From the NCBI GenBank assembly GCA_035063785.1, contig JAPSFS010000007.1:1-64000 (forward strand): 64,000 nt of DNA. Reading direction: 5' to 3'. Each line of letters begins with the position of its first letter. Position 1 is the stretch's first letter. The position numbers were made by a program, and so were the translations under genes. Source of the stretch: Comamonas_C sp026954015 (lineage in GTDB: Bacteria > Pseudomonadota > Gammaproteobacteria > Burkholderiales > Burkholderiaceae_C). The notes beneath the pieces were generated by a model, which saw nothing but the letters and a program-made list of their open reading frames with translations, did not search any database and was not told the origin of the DNA. This document shows, piece after piece, positions 7,790 to 19,530 of the stretch.

Positions 7790-8932
7790 ATGGACGTGGA
7801 TCAAGCCCTGCCCTTGCTCGGCGGACTGAGTGCCGCGCAGTTCATGCGCCGTCACTGGCACAAAAAGCCCTTGCTCGTGCGCCAGGCGATCGCGGGCCAT
7901 GCACCGCCGCTGTCCCGTGCAGGCGTGTTTGCGCTCGCGGGTGACGACGCGGTCGAATCCCGGCTGGTCGAGCGCCGCGCAGGGCGCTGGCACCTGCGCC
8001 ACGGCCCGTTCCAGCGGCGCGCGTTGCCGCCGCTTTCCGCGCGCGAGTGGACGCTGCTGGTGCAGGGCGTGGACCTGCACAGCGAGGCCGCGCACGCGCT
8101 GCTGCAGCGCTTCGCCTTCGTGCCGCATGCGCGCCTGGACGACGTGATGGTGAGTTTCGCGACCGATGGTGGCGGCGTCGGCCCCCACTTCGATAGTTAC
8201 GACGTGTTCCTGCTGCAGGCGCAGGGGCGGCGGCGCTGGCGCATTGGCCGGCAAAAAGACCTGACGCTGCAGGACGACCTGCCGCTGAAGATCCTCGCGC
8301 ATTTCGAGCCCGAGGCGCAGTACGTGCTCGAACCCGGTGACATGCTCTACCTGCCTCCGCGCTGGGCGCACGACGGCATCGCCGAGGGCGAGTGCATGAC
8401 GGTGTCCATAGGCTTTCGCTCGCCCACGCGCGCGCAGCTCGCGCACGAAGTGCTGGTGCGCGTGGCCGAGGTGACAGCGCAGGAGGGTGATGCCGCGCTG
8501 TACCGCGACCCGGCCCAACCCGCGGTGGCGCGCCCCGGTGCGATTCCGCAGCCGCTGCAGGCGTTTGCGCGCGATGCGGTGCGCCGCGCGCTCGCGCACC
8601 CCGATGCGATCGCGTGCGCGCTCGGTGAAGTGCTCACCGAGCCCAAGCCCCAGGTCTGGTTCACGCCGGGCGCGGGGGGAATGCTCGAGCGCGTGGTGCT
8701 CGATCGGCGTACGCGCATGGTCTATGACGAGCGCCATGTGTACATCAATGGCGCGAGCTGGCGCGCCAGCGGCCGCGATGCCACGCTGCTGCGGCGCCTG
8801 GCTGATACGCGCGAGCTCACGCCCGCCGAACTGGCGCGTGCCAGCGATACGGCGCTGGAGTTGCTCGGTTCGTGGTGCGACGCGGGCTGGGCGCATGGCG
8901 TGCAGCCCGGCGACGGAGGCACTCGTGGCTGA
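7790..8932 (+). CDS. roxA: JmjC/cupin 2-oxoglutarate oxygenase, ribosomal protein uL16 arginine hydroxylase type
   Basis: A 380-residue Fe(II)/2-oxoglutarate-dependent oxygenase of the YcfD/RoxA group, which hydroxylates an arginine of ribosomal protein uL16. The cupin core shows the iron-binding H-x-D in GVGPHFDSYDVF and the distal His in PPRWAHDGIAEG, after the usual N-terminal segment with HWHKKPLLVR. The C-terminal 150 residues match the winged-helix/dimerisation region of the family. The ATG at 7790 follows a GGAGG-like site; upstream in-frame starts would overlap the divergent isomerase gene. The stop overlaps the next gene, which starts at GTG 8925. Confidence 0.9.
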   Translation: MDVDQALPLLGGLSAAQFMRRHWHKKPLLVRQAIAGHAPPLSRAGVFALAGDDAVESRLVERRAGRWHLRHGPFQRRALPPLSAREWTLLVQGVDLHSEAAHALLQRFAFVPHARLDDVMVSFATDGGGVGPHFDSYDVFLLQAQGRRRWRIGRQKDLTLQDDLPLKILAHFEPEAQYVLEPGDMLYLPPRWAHDGIAEGECMTVSIGFRSPTRAQLAHEVLVRVAEVTAQEGDAALYRDPAQPAVARPGAIPQPLQAFARDAVRRALAHPDAIACALGEVLTEPKPQVWFTPGAGGMLERVVLDRRTRMVYDERHVYINGASWRASGRDATLLRRLADTRELTPAELARASDTALELLGSWCDAGWAHGVQPGDGGTRG

Positions 8933-9431
8933 GGCAATCGCCGCGCCGCCGCTGCCGATGGGGCGTTTCGAGGGGCGCGAGGCTTTCCGCGCCTGGGTGC
9001 GCGCGGCGCTGGTTCATGCGGCCGACGATGGGTTGCGCGAGCTGGTCTGCAGCGACGCCGATTTTGCCGATTGGCCGCTCGGGGAGCGCGCCGTGGTCGA
9101 GGTGCTCGACCGGTGGGCCGGCGCGGGGCGGCGCCTGACGCTGCTGGCGGGGCATTACGACGCCGTCGTGCGCCTGCACCCGCGTTTCGTGCAGTGGCGC
9201 GTGCGCTGGGATCATCTTGTTACGGCGCGCAAGGCCCGTGTCGTCAACGCATCCGACCTGCCGAGCGTTCTCTGGTCACCGCGTTGGGTGTTGCAACGGC
9301 TTGACCCTGCGCGCTGCAGCGGCGTTGCCGGATCGGAACCTGATCGGCTCGTGTTGCAGCGTGAAGTGTTGAGCGAATGGCTGGAGCGCAAGAGCAGCCC
9401 GGGCTTTGCAGCCTCGGTGCTGGGCTTGTGA
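8925..9431 (+). CDS. Conserved hypothetical protein coupled to roxA
   Basis: A 168-residue protein read from GTG 8925, preceded at good spacing by GGAGG (8915-8919) and overlapping the roxA stop by 8 nt. The sequence has an N-terminal helix (FRAWVRAALVHAADDG), an acidic segment CSDADFADWPLGERAVVEVL, a GHYDAVVRLHPRF motif and VLWSPRWVLQRLDP. No signal peptide or membrane helix is seen. I do not recognise the family with confidence. The overlap suggests its product is made together with RoxA. Confidence 0.8.
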   Translation: MAEAIAAPPLPMGRFEGREAFRAWVRAALVHAADDGLRELVCSDADFADWPLGERAVVEVLDRWAGAGRRLTLLAGHYDAVVRLHPRFVQWRVRWDHLVTARKARVVNASDLPSVLWSPRWVLQRLDPARCSGVAGSEPDRLVLQREVLSEWLERKSSPGFAASVLGL

Positions 9432-9605
9432 CCGGTGAGGAGGGGGCATGTTCGGGTAATTCTGGATTGACAAATGCAATCTATAATTACGCAGAAATGC
9501 GCCGCGATCATCCTTCATGCGCGCGGACCCTGCCGGCCCATTGCGGGAAAAGGTGCGCCGGCAGTTTCAAAATGAATTTTCCTGACATTTTTCGTGGAAC
9601 CCGTT

Positions 9606-10064
9606 ATGAAATACTCCATCGTTCTGGCTTCGCTGGTTGCTGCTGCCGCGCTCGTGGCGTGCGGTAACAAGGAAGAACCCGCTCCAGCCCCCGCGCCTGC
9701 GACAGCCCCTGCCGCCGAGGCGGGCCAGGCTGCCGTGGATGCGGCCAAGGACGCTGCCGGCGCTGCGGCCGATGCCGCCAAGGACGCCGCAGGCGCCGCT
9801 GTTGACGCGACCAAGGACGCCGCAGGCGCGACGGCCGATGCGGCCAAGGACGCTGCTGGTGCCGCCAAGGACGCGGCGGGTAACGCGATGGATGCTGCCA
9901 AGGACGCCGGCGCCAGCGCGCTGGACGCCGCCAAGGCGGCTGGCTCGGGCGCCGTGGACGCCGCCAAGGCTGCGGGCGCTGATGCTGCCCAGGCTGCTAA
10001 CGATGCCACCCAGGCTGCCAAGGATGCCGCCGATGCAGCGGCCAAGGCTGCGACCGGCAAGTAA
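9606..10064 (+). CDS. Ala/Lys/Asp-rich lipoprotein with LEA-like 11-residue repeats
   Basis: A 152-residue lipoprotein. The signal peptide MKYSIVLASLVAAAALVAC ends in the lipobox LVAC, followed by a Pro/Ala linker. From residue 42 to the end the chain is built of 11-residue units close to AAxDAAKDAAG, at least seven in a row, some shortened to 7 or 10. This hendecad pattern resembles group-3 LEA and apolipoprotein-type amphipathic helices, which coat membranes or protect proteins during drying. The repeats are also visible in the DNA as GCCAAGGACGCYGC units. A strong terminator follows at 10122-10162. Function is inferred from composition only. Confidence 0.82.
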   Translation: MKYSIVLASLVAAAALVACGNKEEPAPAPAPATAPAAEAGQAAVDAAKDAAGAAADAAKDAAGAAVDATKDAAGATADAAKDAAGAAKDAAGNAMDAAKDAGASALDAAKAAGSGAVDAAKAAGADAAQAANDATQAAKDAADAAAKAATGK

Positions 10065-10121
10065 AACCGCACGCACCGCCGCGCTTGCCCTGTCGTGGGC
10101 GACCGGCGCGGCAGGCAACCC

Positions 10122-10162
10122 AGCAAAAAGCCCTGATGGCGCGAGCCTCGGGGCTTTTTGCT
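10122..10162. terminator. Bidirectional intrinsic terminator
   Basis: A perfect 12-bp inverted repeat (AGCAAAAAGCCC, 17-nt loop, GGGCTTTTTGCT). The T-rich arm on each strand allows termination of both the lipoprotein gene (+) and bamC (-), which converge here. Confidence 0.85.
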
Positions 10163-10192
10163 GCGCCGCGGGGCGTCGGGTCAGCGGCGCCG

Positions 10193-11284
10193 CTATTTCA
10201 GGTCGTCGGCGAGCACGCGCAGGATGCGCTCGGCATTGGCGGAGGTGTCCGGCGTGCCGTGGGCGTCCAGCACCGACACCTGCGTCTGCTGGTCGTTGCT
10301 GCGCACGGCGATGCGGTAGCGTTCGGGCGCCGCGGCGTTGCTCGACGCGCCGAAGAGCTTGCCGAAAAAGCCTGGCTCCTTCTTTTCGGTGGGCGTCACG
10401 TAGCGCACGAAGTAGGTGCCCTGTGCGCGGTCGCGGTCTTCAACGGTGAAGCCGGTGCGGTCCAACGACAGCCCCACGCGCCGCCATGCGCGGTCGAACC
10501 CTTCGGCCATCTGCACCACATGGACGCCGTTGACCGTGGCCAGCGTGGCGCTGGGCGTCGCGGTCTGAGGCGCGGCGGCGACGACGGCCTTGGCCCGCTC
10601 CTCCGACACCCCGAGCTTGATCATGAGCCGACGCAGGAATTCGGTCTCGAGTTCGTGATCGGCCGGCCGTGGCTGCCAGGTCGTGTTGTCCTTTTCCTGG
10701 CTGGTGTAGACCTCGACCATGCCGCGGTGCGTGATGTAGATCGCGGTGGCGCCGCTGGCGGTACGCTCCAGGCGGGTGCGGAACTTGTCGCGCTCGCCGG
10801 TGGAGTAGAGCGAATCGAACACCTTGCCCAGCGTCTGGCGGATGATGTCCTGCGGGATCTTGGCGCGGTTTTCCGCCCAGTCGGTTTCCATGATGCCCAG
10901 CTGCGGCTGGTCCATCGCCAGCGTGAAGCCGTGTTCCACCCAGAAGTCGCGCACCGGCTCCCAGAGCGCGGTGGCCGGGCGGTCCACCACGAGCCAGCGT
11001 GCGTCGCCGTCGCGCTCGAAGTGCACGTCGCCGACCGTATTGGGCGCGGCGTCCAATCCCGCGCGGGCCTGCTGCGCGCGCCCGGCTTCGTAGGCCGCGG
11101 CTGAGGTCGAGCTGCCGGGCACGACATAACGCGTATCGGTCGACAGTTGCGTCAGATCGGGCGGCACTTCCAGGCTCGAACCCTTGACCGCGCTCTTGTA
11201 GTCGACTTTGTCACCCTCGAACACGGTACAGGCCGAGAGCGCGACGGCAAGGCCCAGCAGGCCGAGGCGGGTGGTTCGATTCAC
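10193..11284 (-). CDS. bamC: Outer-membrane assembly factor BamC
   Basis: BamC (NlpB) is a lipoprotein accessory of the BAM complex that inserts beta-barrel proteins into the outer membrane. The 363-residue product begins with a signal peptide and the lipobox LSAC. It continues with the unstructured stretch containing DKVDYKSA that packs against BamD, then SSLEVPPDLTQL, and has two helix-grip domains, visible at RWLVVDRPATALWEPVRDFW and NGVHVVQMAEGFDRAWRRVGLSLDR. It lies 31 nt downstream of dapA, the classic gene pair, and ends at a terminator. Confidence 0.93.
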   Translation of the reverse strand: MNRTTRLGLLGLAVALSACTVFEGDKVDYKSAVKGSSLEVPPDLTQLSTDTRYVVPGSSTSAAAYEAGRAQQARAGLDAAPNTVGDVHFERDGDARWLVVDRPATALWEPVRDFWVEHGFTLAMDQPQLGIMETDWAENRAKIPQDIIRQTLGKVFDSLYSTGERDKFRTRLERTASGATAIYITHRGMVEVYTSQEKDNTTWQPRPADHELETEFLRRLMIKLGVSEERAKAVVAAAPQTATPSATLATVNGVHVVQMAEGFDRAWRRVGLSLDRTGFTVEDRDRAQGTYFVRYVTPTEKKEPGFFGKLFGASSNAAAPERYRIAVRSNDQQTQVSVLDAHGTPDTSANAERILRVLADDLK

Positions 11285-11315
11285 GTGGATATCCTTGCGG
11301 TGAGGAAGGGGGGCA

Positions 11316-12215
11316 TCAGGTCAGCAGGCCGCTGGCGCGCAGCGCCGCTTCCACGGTCGCCTCATGCTGGCGGGCCAGCGGCGTCATCGGCAGGCGCAGC
11401 GTCGGGCCGCAGTGCCCCAGGCGCGCCATGGCCCACTTCACCGGGATCGGGTTGGCTTCGACGAACAGATCTTTGTGCAGCGGCATGAGCTGGCGCTGGA
11501 TGCGCATGGCCTCGCGCGCGTTGCCCGCGATGGCCGCGACGCACATCTCGTGCATGAGACGCGGCGCGAGGTTGGCCGTGACGCTGATGTTGCCTTGGCC
11601 GCCGCAGAGCATCAGTGCCACGGCGGTGGGGTCGTCGCCCGAATACACCGCGAAGCCCTCGGGCACGTCGCGGATCAGCCATTGCGCGCGAGCGATGTCG
11701 CCCGTGGCCTCCTTGATGCCGACGATGCCCGGCACCTGCGCCAGGCGCAGCACGGTGTCGTGCTGCAGATCGGCGACCGAGCGGCCGGGCACGTTGTAGA
11801 GCACCATGGGCAGGTCGCCCACGGCCTCGGCAATCGCCTTGAAGTGCTGGTACTGGCCCTCCTGCGTGGGTTTGTTGTAGTAGGGCACCACCTGCAACTG
11901 GCTGTGCGCGCCGACCTTCTTGGCAAAGCGCGCGAGTTCGATCGCCTCGTGCGTGGAGTTGGCGCCGCAGCCCGCGAGCACGGGCACGCGCCCGGCGGAC
12001 TGCTCCACCGACACGCGGATGATTTCGCAGTGCTCGTCCACGTTGACGGTGGGCGACTCGCCCGTCGTGCCAACCACGCTCAGGCAGTCGGTGCCTTCAT
12101 GGACGTGCCAGTCGATGAGCTTGCGCAGCGTGGGGTAGTCCACGCTGCCGTCCTCGTGCATGGGGGTCACGAGGGCGACGGTACTGCCGGTGAATAGGGG
12201 GCTGCGGGAGGTCAT
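11316..12215 (-). CDS. dapA: 4-hydroxy-tetrahydrodipicolinate synthase
   Basis: DapA condenses pyruvate with aspartate semialdehyde, the first committed step to diaminopimelate and lysine. The 299-residue class I aldolase shows GSTVALVTPM, GTTGESPTVNVDEH, the Tyr motif VPYYNKPTQEGQYQH, YNVPGRSVADL and the Schiff-base lysine in GIKEATGD. Length and motif order are standard. It is the first gene of a dapA-bamC operon on the minus strand. Confidence 0.97.
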   Translation of the reverse strand: MTSRSPLFTGSTVALVTPMHEDGSVDYPTLRKLIDWHVHEGTDCLSVVGTTGESPTVNVDEHCEIIRVSVEQSAGRVPVLAGCGANSTHEAIELARFAKKVGAHSQLQVVPYYNKPTQEGQYQHFKAIAEAVGDLPMVLYNVPGRSVADLQHDTVLRLAQVPGIVGIKEATGDIARAQWLIRDVPEGFAVYSGDDPTAVALMLCGGQGNISVTANLAPRLMHEMCVAAIAGNAREAMRIQRQLMPLHKDLFVEANPIPVKWAMARLGHCGPTLRLPMTPLARQHEATVEAALRASGLLT

Positions 12216-12245
12216 GTCCGTGGCGAAAAACCGTAATGGGGCATT

Positions 12246-12797
12246 CTATGGCACGCACAACGGGATGCGCCGTGGCGTCGTTGACGGCGCCGCGGCGGGG
12301 CGAACCGCGACGATGCGCTGCACGAAGCGCTCGGGCGCGGTGAGAAAACCGTCCTCGTAGGCCACGATGCGCAGCCCGGCGCAGGCGTGCAGCAGCTCGC
12401 CGGGGCGCAGCAGAAAGTCGGGGCGCGAGGGCTTGCCCACCGTCTCGTTGCCCTCGGCGAAGGTTTCGTAGATCAGCACCCCACCCGACGCGACGCTGGC
12501 GACGATCGTGGGCAGCAGCGTGCGCCAGAGGTAGTTGGTGACCACCACGCCGCCGAAGGTGCGTCCGGCCAGCGGCCAGGGGCCGCCCTCGATGTCGGCG
12601 CAGATCGCCTCGCCCAAAGGTGCTATTGAGGCGATAGCTTCCGGCGCTCTATCCACGCCGGTTACCGGATGATTTCGTGCATGAAACCAGCGCAGATGCC
12701 GCCCCGCGCCGCAGGCCACGTCCAGCACGCGCGCGCCCGCGGGCGCCAGGTGCGACCAGCGCACGACCCAGTCCGAGGGCAGTAGCGATGCGTGCAT
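12246..12797 (-). CDS. Class I SAM-dependent methyltransferase
   Basis: A 183-residue methyltransferase with the SAM-binding loop RVLDVACGAGRHLRWF, the ribose-binding acid in VTGVDRAP, and motifs IV/post-I at FGGVVVTNYLWR and GGVLIYETFAEGNE. The substrate is unknown; small Rossmann proteins of this kind act on metabolites or lipids. The segment RAPEAIASIAPLGEA is encoded by a copy of the dispersed palindrome (12618-12664). The gene starts 1 nt after the stop of a 40-residue membrane peptide gene, forming a tight three-gene operon with an MFS transporter. Confidence 0.87.
   Translation of the reverse strand: MHASLLPSDWVVRWSHLAPAGARVLDVACGAGRHLRWFHARNHPVTGVDRAPEAIASIAPLGEAICADIEGGPWPLAGRTFGGVVVTNYLWRTLLPTIVASVASGGVLIYETFAEGNETVGKPSRPDFLLRPGELLHACAGLRIVAYEDGFLTAPERFVQRIVAVRPAAAPSTTPRRIPLCVP
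12618..12664. repeat. Dispersed palindromic repeat, copy 3 (inside methyltransferase gene)
   Basis: Reads CTATTGAGGCGATAGCTTCC, then GGCGCT, an 8-base spacer containing ATCCAC, and GCCGG, closely matching the AATAGCTTCC-AGCGCT arm of the family. The arms encode residues around EAIASIA without breaking the frame. Confidence 0.5.
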
Positions 12798-12798
12798 C

Positions 12799-12921
12799 TC
12801 AGAAACAGGCCCAGACCTGCTCGGCCAGCAGCACCATGAAGCCCGGCTGCAGGTACAGCAGCACGCCGCCTGCGAGCGCCAGCAGCACCGCGGCCCAGAG
12901 CAGCCAGCGCGCGCGGGTCAT
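12799..12921 (-). CDS. 40-residue single-span membrane peptide
   Basis: A very short gene: ATG at 12919-12921 overlaps the MFS transporter stop by 4 nt (ATGA), and its stop lies 1 nt before the methyltransferase start. The peptide is MTRARWLLWAAVLLALAGG plus 21 more residues: a basic N-terminus, one hydrophobic helix, a short amphipathic region and the ending WACF. The precise overlaps on both sides argue that it is translated. I know no named family for it; it may assist the transporter. Confidence 0.65.
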   Translation of the reverse strand: MTRARWLLWAAVLLALAGGVLLYLQPGFMVLLAEQVWACF

Positions 12922-14135
12922 GCCGCGTGCTCCGGCGCCCGCGCGATCGGCGTCTCGCGCACCGGCAGGTTGATGAGGCCGGCGGCCACGCCGAGCGCGA
13001 TCGTGAGCCACCAGACCACGTCGTAGCTTGAAGTGGCGTCGTACAGCCAGCCGCCCAGCCACACGCCCATGAAACTGCCGAGCTGGTGGCTGAAGAACGC
13101 GATGCCGCTGAGCATCGAGAAGTGCTGCACGCCGAAGATCTGCGCCACCGCCGCATTGGTGGGCGGCACGGTGGAGAGCCAGAGCATGCCCATCAGCGCG
13201 GCGAAGACGTAGACCGAGGCCGCCGAGATTGGCACCAGCAGGAACACGCCGATCACCACCGCGCGCGTGAAGTAGATGAACGCGAGGATGTGGTGCTTGG
13301 CAAGCCGCTGCCCCAGCGCCCCTGCGGCGTACGAGCCCACGACGTTGAAGAGCCCGATCAGCGCGAGTGCGAACGCCGCCACCTGCGGCGACAGGGCGCG
13401 GTCCGCGAGGTAGCCGGGCAGGTGCACCGCGATGAACATCACCTGAAAGCCGCAGACGAAATACCCCGTGGTGAGCAGCAGGAAGGGCGGGTGGCCGAGC
13501 GCCTCGCCGATCGCGTGGCGCACGCTCTGGCGCCGCGGCGCGCGCGCGCTCGCGTGCATGCCCGGCTCGCGCAGTCCCCAGGCCAGCGGCACGATGAGCA
13601 GCACGGTGGCGGCGAGCGTGAGCAGCGCGGTCTGCCACCCCAGGCGCAGGATCATCTGCCCCTCGATCGGCATCAGCAGGAACTGCCCGAACGAGCCCGC
13701 GGCCGCCGCCACGCCCATGGCCCACGAGCGCCGCTCGGGTGGCAACTGGCGCCCGATCACGCCGTAGATGATGGCGTAGGTGGTGCCCGCCTGCGCCGCG
13801 CCTATCGTCACGCCGGTGGTGAGCGCGAACAGCAACGGCGTGGGCGAGAGCGCCATGCCCGCCAGGCCCAGCGCGTACAGCAGCGCGCCGCCCACGAGCA
13901 CGCGAAACGCGCCGTAGCGGTCCGCGAGCATGCCGCCGAAGACGCCGATCAGGCCCCAGGCCAGGTTCTGGATGGCGAGCGCGAGCGAAAACGTCTCGCG
14001 CGACCAGCCCGTGGCCTGCGTGATCGGCAGCATCCACAGCCCGAAGCCGTGGCGTATGCCGGTGGAGAGCGTGACGATGGCCGCGCCGCACAGCAGGATC
14101 TGCGCGGCCGAGAGCCGGGGTGGCGTGGGGTGCAT
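12918..14135 (-). CDS. MFS transporter (monocarboxylate/oxalate-antiporter-like)
   Basis: A 405-residue inner-membrane transporter with about 12 hydrophobic helices. Visible MFS signatures include GVFGGMLADRYGAFRVLVGGALLYALG (motif A) and an RRSWAMGVAAAAGSFGQ segment. The opening GIRHGFGLWMLPITQATGWSRETFSLALAIQN is typical of the OFA/monocarboxylate branch. The substrate cannot be named. The start chosen is ATG 14133-14135; an earlier ATG near 14188 would run across the putative LexA-like box in front of parE. It is divergent from parE. Confidence 0.88.
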   Translation of the reverse strand: MHPTPPRLSAAQILLCGAAIVTLSTGIRHGFGLWMLPITQATGWSRETFSLALAIQNLAWGLIGVFGGMLADRYGAFRVLVGGALLYALGLAGMALSPTPLLFALTTGVTIGAAQAGTTYAIIYGVIGRQLPPERRSWAMGVAAAAGSFGQFLLMPIEGQMILRLGWQTALLTLAATVLLIVPLAWGLREPGMHASARAPRRQSVRHAIGEALGHPPFLLLTTGYFVCGFQVMFIAVHLPGYLADRALSPQVAAFALALIGLFNVVGSYAAGALGQRLAKHHILAFIYFTRAVVIGVFLLVPISAASVYVFAALMGMLWLSTVPPTNAAVAQIFGVQHFSMLSGIAFFSHQLGSFMGVWLGGWLYDATSSYDVVWWLTIALGVAAGLINLPVRETPIARAPEHAA

Positions 14136-14188
14136 CGCCGCGACTGTAGCGAAATACCGCGTGCGGGGTGGCGCCGCCCGGTCGTGCA

Positions 14189-14208
14189 TACTGGTGTTAT
14201 ATCCAGTC
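14189..14208 (+). promoter_or_regulatory. LexA-like box in the parE promoter region
   Basis: TACTG-N10-CAGTC, a CTG-N10-CAG palindrome with an AT-rich centre as in SOS boxes, although the inner bases are CTGG/CCAG instead of CTGT/ACAG. A possible -10 element TACAAT follows at 14210-14215, only 9 bases before the parE ATG. Binding is inferred from pattern alone. Confidence 0.4.
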
Positions 14209-14223
14209 CTACAATGCGCCGCC

Positions 14224-16197
<1,974 letters not shown>

Positions 16198-16249
16198 GGC
16201 AGCATTGGCGTGGGCTTGGTCTTGGGGTGATGCGATAATCAACATCAAT

Positions 16250-16269
16250 AATCATCAAATCAGATGATT
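16250..16269 (+). promoter_or_regulatory. Inverted repeat before vapB, probable autoregulatory operator
   Basis: AATCATC-N6-GATGATT, a perfect 7-bp inverted repeat just upstream of the antitoxin ribosome site (AAGGAGG at 16273-16279). A possible -10 GATAAT lies at 16234-16239. VapB-type antitoxins commonly repress their own promoter through such palindromes. Confidence 0.55.
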
Positions 16270-16284
16270 TCGAAGGAGGCTCTC

Positions 16285-16494
16285 ATGCGAACGACCGTCA
16301 CCATCGAAGACCTGCTCTACGAGGAAGCGCTGGCACTGGCCGATCCCGACATGGACAAGACCGAGCTGTTCCGCGAGGCCATCCGTACCTTCATCCGCGT
16401 GCAGGCGGGCAAGCGACTGGCGCGCCTGGGCGGGCAGGCACCGCGCATGGCCGATGTGCCACGACGGCGCGCGCCTGTTCGGACATCCGCGTGA
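16285..16494 (+). CDS. vapB: VapB-type antitoxin (ribbon-helix-helix)
   Basis: A 69-residue antitoxin. MRTTVTIEDLLYEEALALA is the ribbon-helix-helix DNA-binding start typical of VapB (MRTTxxID). The middle helix TELFREAIRTFIRVQAGKRLARLGG and the basic tail would wrap the toxin. The ATG at 16285 follows a textbook AAGGAGG; an ATG at 16264 lies in the operator and is rejected. The stop TGA overlaps the toxin ATG by 1 nt. The pair sits between parE and parC, an unusual place for a toxin-antitoxin module. Confidence 0.88.
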   Translation: MRTTVTIEDLLYEEALALADPDMDKTELFREAIRTFIRVQAGKRLARLGGQAPRMADVPRRRAPVRTSA

Positions 16495-16883
16495 TGACTA
16501 TGGGCGATGTTCTGGTGGACACCAGCGTCTGGATAGACCACTTCCGCCGCGGCAATGCGCGCCTCGCCGACTTGCTGGCCGGCGACGCCGTGCGCATGCA
16601 TCCATTGGTGTTGCTGGAGCTCGCCTGCGGCACGCCGCCCGCGCCGCGCGCGCGCACCTTGGCCGACCTCGGGCGCTTGCGCCCAGCGGTGCAGGCCGGG
16701 CACGCGGAGCTGCTGGCGTTCATCGAGCAGGAACAGCTCTTCGACTGCGGCTGCGGCGCGGTGGACGTCCACCTTCTCGCCAGTGCACGCCTGATGCCGG
16801 GTGTGCGGCTGTGGACGCTCGACAAGTCACTGCAGGCGCTGGCGCAGCGGCTGGGCGTGGCGTGGAGCGGAACGACTCGGTGA
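16494..16883 (+). CDS. vapC: VapC-type PIN-domain toxin ribonuclease
   Basis: A 129-residue PIN-domain RNase, normally cutting tRNA or rRNA when its antitoxin is lost. Acidic catalytic residues are visible: Asp9 in LVDTSVWID, Glu42 in LLELACG, Asp in AVDVHLLASARL and Asp in LWTLDKSLQALA. It is read from ATG 16494, which overlaps the vapB stop; GTG 16491 and ATG 16500 are possible alternatives. It is transcribed in the same direction as parE and parC, so read-through could couple topoisomerase and toxin-antitoxin expression. Confidence 0.88.
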   Translation: MTMGDVLVDTSVWIDHFRRGNARLADLLAGDAVRMHPLVLLELACGTPPAPRARTLADLGRLRPAVQAGHAELLAFIEQEQLFDCGCGAVDVHLLASARLMPGVRLWTLDKSLQALAQRLGVAWSGTTR

Positions 16884-16926
16884 ACAAGCGGCTTGGGGCA
16901 TTCCGTTGAAACCGCTTTTGTAAAAC

Positions 16927-19316
<2,390 letters not shown>

Positions 19317-19317
<1 letters not shown>

Positions 19318-19508
19318 TGGGCGGGCTCGACATCTCGCCGCTCGGGCTCGCGCTGTTCGTGCTCTTCGCGGTGCTCAGCGCGCTGCTGGGCCGCTGGCTG
19401 GGCGCGGGCTGGCGCGCGCGCCGGCGCGAACGCGAGGAAGCTGCGCGCCGCGCCAGCGAAAGCCGCCAGGCGCGCCGCGCGCGCGAGCGCCAGGAACGCA
19501 AGCGCTGA
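19317..19508 (+). CDS. 63-residue membrane protein, translationally coupled to parC
   Basis: Starts at ATG 19317, sharing one base with the parC stop. It has a hydrophobic helix (LGLALFVLFAVLSALLGRWLG) and then a long, very basic Arg/Glu/Ala tail, probably a cytoplasmic helix (RARRREREEAARRASESRQ). A shorter homologue, MGGLDISQLGLALLVVFTLA plus 15 residues, follows the parC remnant at 23037-23144, which shows that the pair parC/small gene was duplicated as a unit. I do not know the family or function. Confidence 0.65.
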
Positions 19509-19530
19509 ACCGGGCCGAGCCGGCGTTTTC

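Noticed and set aside
9467..9487. TTGACA and TATAAT upstream of the repeat lipoprotein gene
   Set aside because: The two hexamers are only 9 bases apart instead of 16-18, so they do not make a normal promoter pair; the TATAAT alone may be a -10.
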